A stretch of DNA of 41,370 nucleotides from Bryobacterales bacterium (GTDB taxonomy: Bacteria > Acidobacteriota > Terriglobia > Bryobacterales > Bryobacteraceae): contig JADZCI010000123.1 in assembly GCA_020851655.1 (NCBI GenBank), positions 1 through 41,370 on the forward strand, written 5' to 3'. The translations under genes were made by a program, and so were the position numbers. How positions within the stretch are numbered: position 1 is the first letter of the stretch; every line of letters begins with the position of its first letter. Below are positions 39,854 to 41,370 of this stretch, piece after piece. Under the pieces are notes generated by a model that was not told the origin of the DNA, searched no databases, and worked only from the letters and a program-made list of their open reading frames with translations.

Positions 39854-41370
39854 AGCAGGCTCAGCGGATCGACATCGATCACCAGCGCGGTGGCGGGCCA
39901 CTTGGCTTCGAGCGCATGCTGGCGCAACCCGCGCAGAACCTGGTTGAGCTTAGGCCGGCTCGTCGACTTGATCAGCGTCTGGTACCGGAACTCGTTCTTG
40001 AGCCTCGGGACCGGCGCCGCCGCCGGGCCAAGACACTTCAACCCTTCCTGCGGCATCCCCAGAATCTGCGCGATTTCGCCGCTGAAGCGCAACGCGTCTT
40101 CCTGCTTCTCGGCGCGCACCAGCACGTTCGCCAGCGCGCAGAACGGCGGATACCGCATCGCCTTCCGGTACTCCAGTTCCTTCGCGTAGAACGCCGTATA
40201 GTCTTGCAGCGCGGCCAACCGCACGGCATAGTGCTCGGGGTTGATCGTTTGCAGCAGGACCATGCCCGGCAAATCGCCGCGTCCGGCGCGCCCGGCCACC
40301 TGCGTCAGCAACTGAAACGTCCGTTCCGCGGCGCGAAAATCCGGCATCCCCAACCCCGTGTCCGCCGACACGGCGCCCACCAGCGTCACGTTCGGAATAT
40401 CGTGCCCCTTGGCGATCATCTGTGTTCCGACAAGAATATCGAAACCGCCTTCGCGGAACCCGCCCAGCAATTCCTCGTACTTGTGCTTGCCGGCCACCGT
40501 ATCGCGGTCCAGCCTCGCGATTCGCGCGGCCGGAAAGTTCCGGTGCAGCTCGTGCTCCACTTTCTCCGATCCGCTGCCCAGAAAGTAGAGGTGCTCGCTC
40601 GCGCACTTCGGACAGCGCGCCGGCACGCGCTCGGCATAGTTGCAATAGTGGCACAGCAACCGGTTGTCGCGGCGGTGAAACGTCAGCGCGATGGCGCAGA
40701 ACGCGCATTGCAGCCGCTCCCCGCACGCCCGGCACGCCACCGAACTCGAGAACCCCCGGCGGTTCATCAGCAGCATCGTCTGCTCGCCGTTCTCCAGCCG
40801 TTGCTGAATCGCCTCATTTAGCCGCCGCGAAAACAATGCTTGCTGCCGCGTCTCCAGAAACTCCTGCCGCATGTCGATGATCTCCACCCGCGGCATGGGG
40901 CGGTTGCCGATGCGCCGCGGCAATTCGAGCAGCCTCGATTTGCCCCGCTCCACGTTGTACCGGCTTTCCAGGCTCGGGGTCGCCGACCCCAGCAAGGCGC
41001 ACGCATCGAGCGACCGCGCCCGCAGAATCGCCACGTCGCGCCCGTTGTATCGCGGCGCCTCCTCCTGCTTGTAACTCTGATCGTGCTCCTCGTCGACGAT
41101 AATCAGCCCGAGATCCTTGATCGGAGCAAACACCGCCGAGCGTGTTCCCACCGCCACCGACGCCTTGCCGCTGCGCAGGTGCCGCCACTGCTCGGCCCGC
41201 TCCGAGTCATTGAACGCCGAGTGCAGGATCGCCACCCGGTCTCCGAACCTCTCGTGAAACTGTCCCGCCACCGCCGGCGTCAACGCAATCTCCGGCACCA
41301 GCAGCAGCGCTCCGCGCCCCAGCGACAGCGCCGTATCGATCGCCTCGAGATACACCTCCGTCTTGCCGGA
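39850..41370 (-). CDS. priA: Primosomal replication helicase PriA (partial, 5' end outside the window)
   Basis: The C-terminal 506 codons of a 3'-5' DNA helicase that reloads the replisome at stalled forks. The window edge cuts the gene at the Walker A motif: the frame enters as SGKTEVYLEAID. Visible are the Walker B box VDEEHDQSYK, motif III LLGSATPS, the eight-cysteine zinc-binding module (CRACG, CAFC, CHYC, CPKC), GTQMIAKGHD and the arginine-finger motif QVAGRAGRGD. The missing N-terminus would contain the 3'-DNA-end-binding and winged-helix domains. Everything seen is intact. It is followed by the GNAT gene with a 4-nt overlap. Confidence 0.97.
   Translation of the reverse strand, partial: SGKTEVYLEAIDTALSLGRGALLLVPEIALTPAVAGQFHERFGDRVAILHSAFNDSERAEQWRHLRSGKASVAVGTRSAVFAPIKDLGLIIVDEEHDQSYKQEEAPRYNGRDVAILRARSLDACALLGSATPSLESRYNVERGKSRLLELPRRIGNRPMPRVEIIDMRQEFLETRQQALFSRRLNEAIQQRLENGEQTMLLMNRRGFSSSVACRACGERLQCAFCAIALTFHRRDNRLLCHYCNYAERVPARCPKCASEHLYFLGSGSEKVEHELHRNFPAARIARLDRDTVAGKHKYEELLGGFREGGFDILVGTQMIAKGHDIPNVTLVGAVSADTGLGMPDFRAAERTFQLLTQVAGRAGRGDLPGMVLLQTINPEHYAVRLAALQDYTAFYAKELEYRKAMRYPPFCALANVLVRAEKQEDALRFSGEIAQILGMPQEGLKCLGPAAAPVPRLKNEFRYQTLIKSTSRPKLNQVLRGLRQHALEAKWPATALVIDVDPLSLL

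Noticed and set aside
1..41370. Mobile element, prophage or defence island
   Set aside because: No transposase, integrase, phage structural gene or recognised defence gene apart from one toxin-antitoxin pair was found.

Overview
The window is 41.4 kb of GC-rich bacterial chromosome with about 30 genes and no phage, transposase, rRNA, intact tRNA or CRISPR. The gene content points to a Gram-negative acidobacterium, probably of the Solibacter/Bryobacter group. The evidence is a BamA/OmpH pair, a TonB energy transducer with an LPPLxxTSRP-type cytoplasmic domain, a small secreted GTW/FKQ beta-barrel protein, Tat-dependent GH78 and TIM-barrel enzymes, and several GT-C membrane proteins with TPR or discoidin-like ends. 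The taxon is inferred from gene style, not from a marker search.

Layout. 1-173: three stacked hairpins ending in a strong intrinsic terminator, then an NAD-dependent epimerase (174-1067). 1046-3305: a P1B-2 Zn/Cd/Pb-exporting ATPase with its own promoter, a palindromic operator over the expected transcription start, and probably an AUC start codon. 3453-4560: a tRNA-3'-end-like remnant and a secreted aldose 1-epimerase. 4585-8936 (minus): OmpH/Skp-like chaperone, BamA and a small membrane protein. 9265-10593: TonB with a threefold N-terminal repeat. 10602-13573 (minus): alpha-L-rhamnosidase (GH78) and an RHH/PIN toxin-antitoxin pair. 13653-14776: secreted beta-barrel protein and a coupled methyltransferase. 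14863-14942: a palindromic repeat. 14978-23425 (minus): HpcH/HpaI aldolase and an MdtABC-like efflux operon (one membrane fusion protein, two RND pumps). 23633-27971 (minus): nth, lipoprotein, GT-C protein and a BadF-type sugar kinase in one tight operon. 27998-31638: TPR membrane glycosyltransferase-like protein, zinc-ribbon protein and a membrane-anchored methyltransferase-like protein. 31666-33911: coniferyl-type aldehyde dehydrogenase and a secreted TIM-barrel protein. 33895-37500 (minus): GT-C protein, gamma-glutamyltranspeptidase and SpoU methyltransferase. 37636-39117: histidine ammonia-lyase. 39083-41370 (minus): GNAT acetyltransferase and priA, which runs off the right edge.

Genes are packed tightly. 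Co-directional genes often overlap by 4 nt (GTGA or ATGA), and three convergent pairs overlap at their 3' ends. Several genes lack a Shine-Dalgarno sequence and have a -10-like hexamer 6-8 nt before the start codon, which suggests leaderless transcripts. No obvious new defence or biosynthetic system was found. The least ordinary items are the structured RNA at the left edge, the metal-pump control region, the triplicated TonB cytoplasmic domain, the duplicated 26-nt element between the SpoU methyltransferase and hutH, and the membrane-anchored methyltransferase-like protein.
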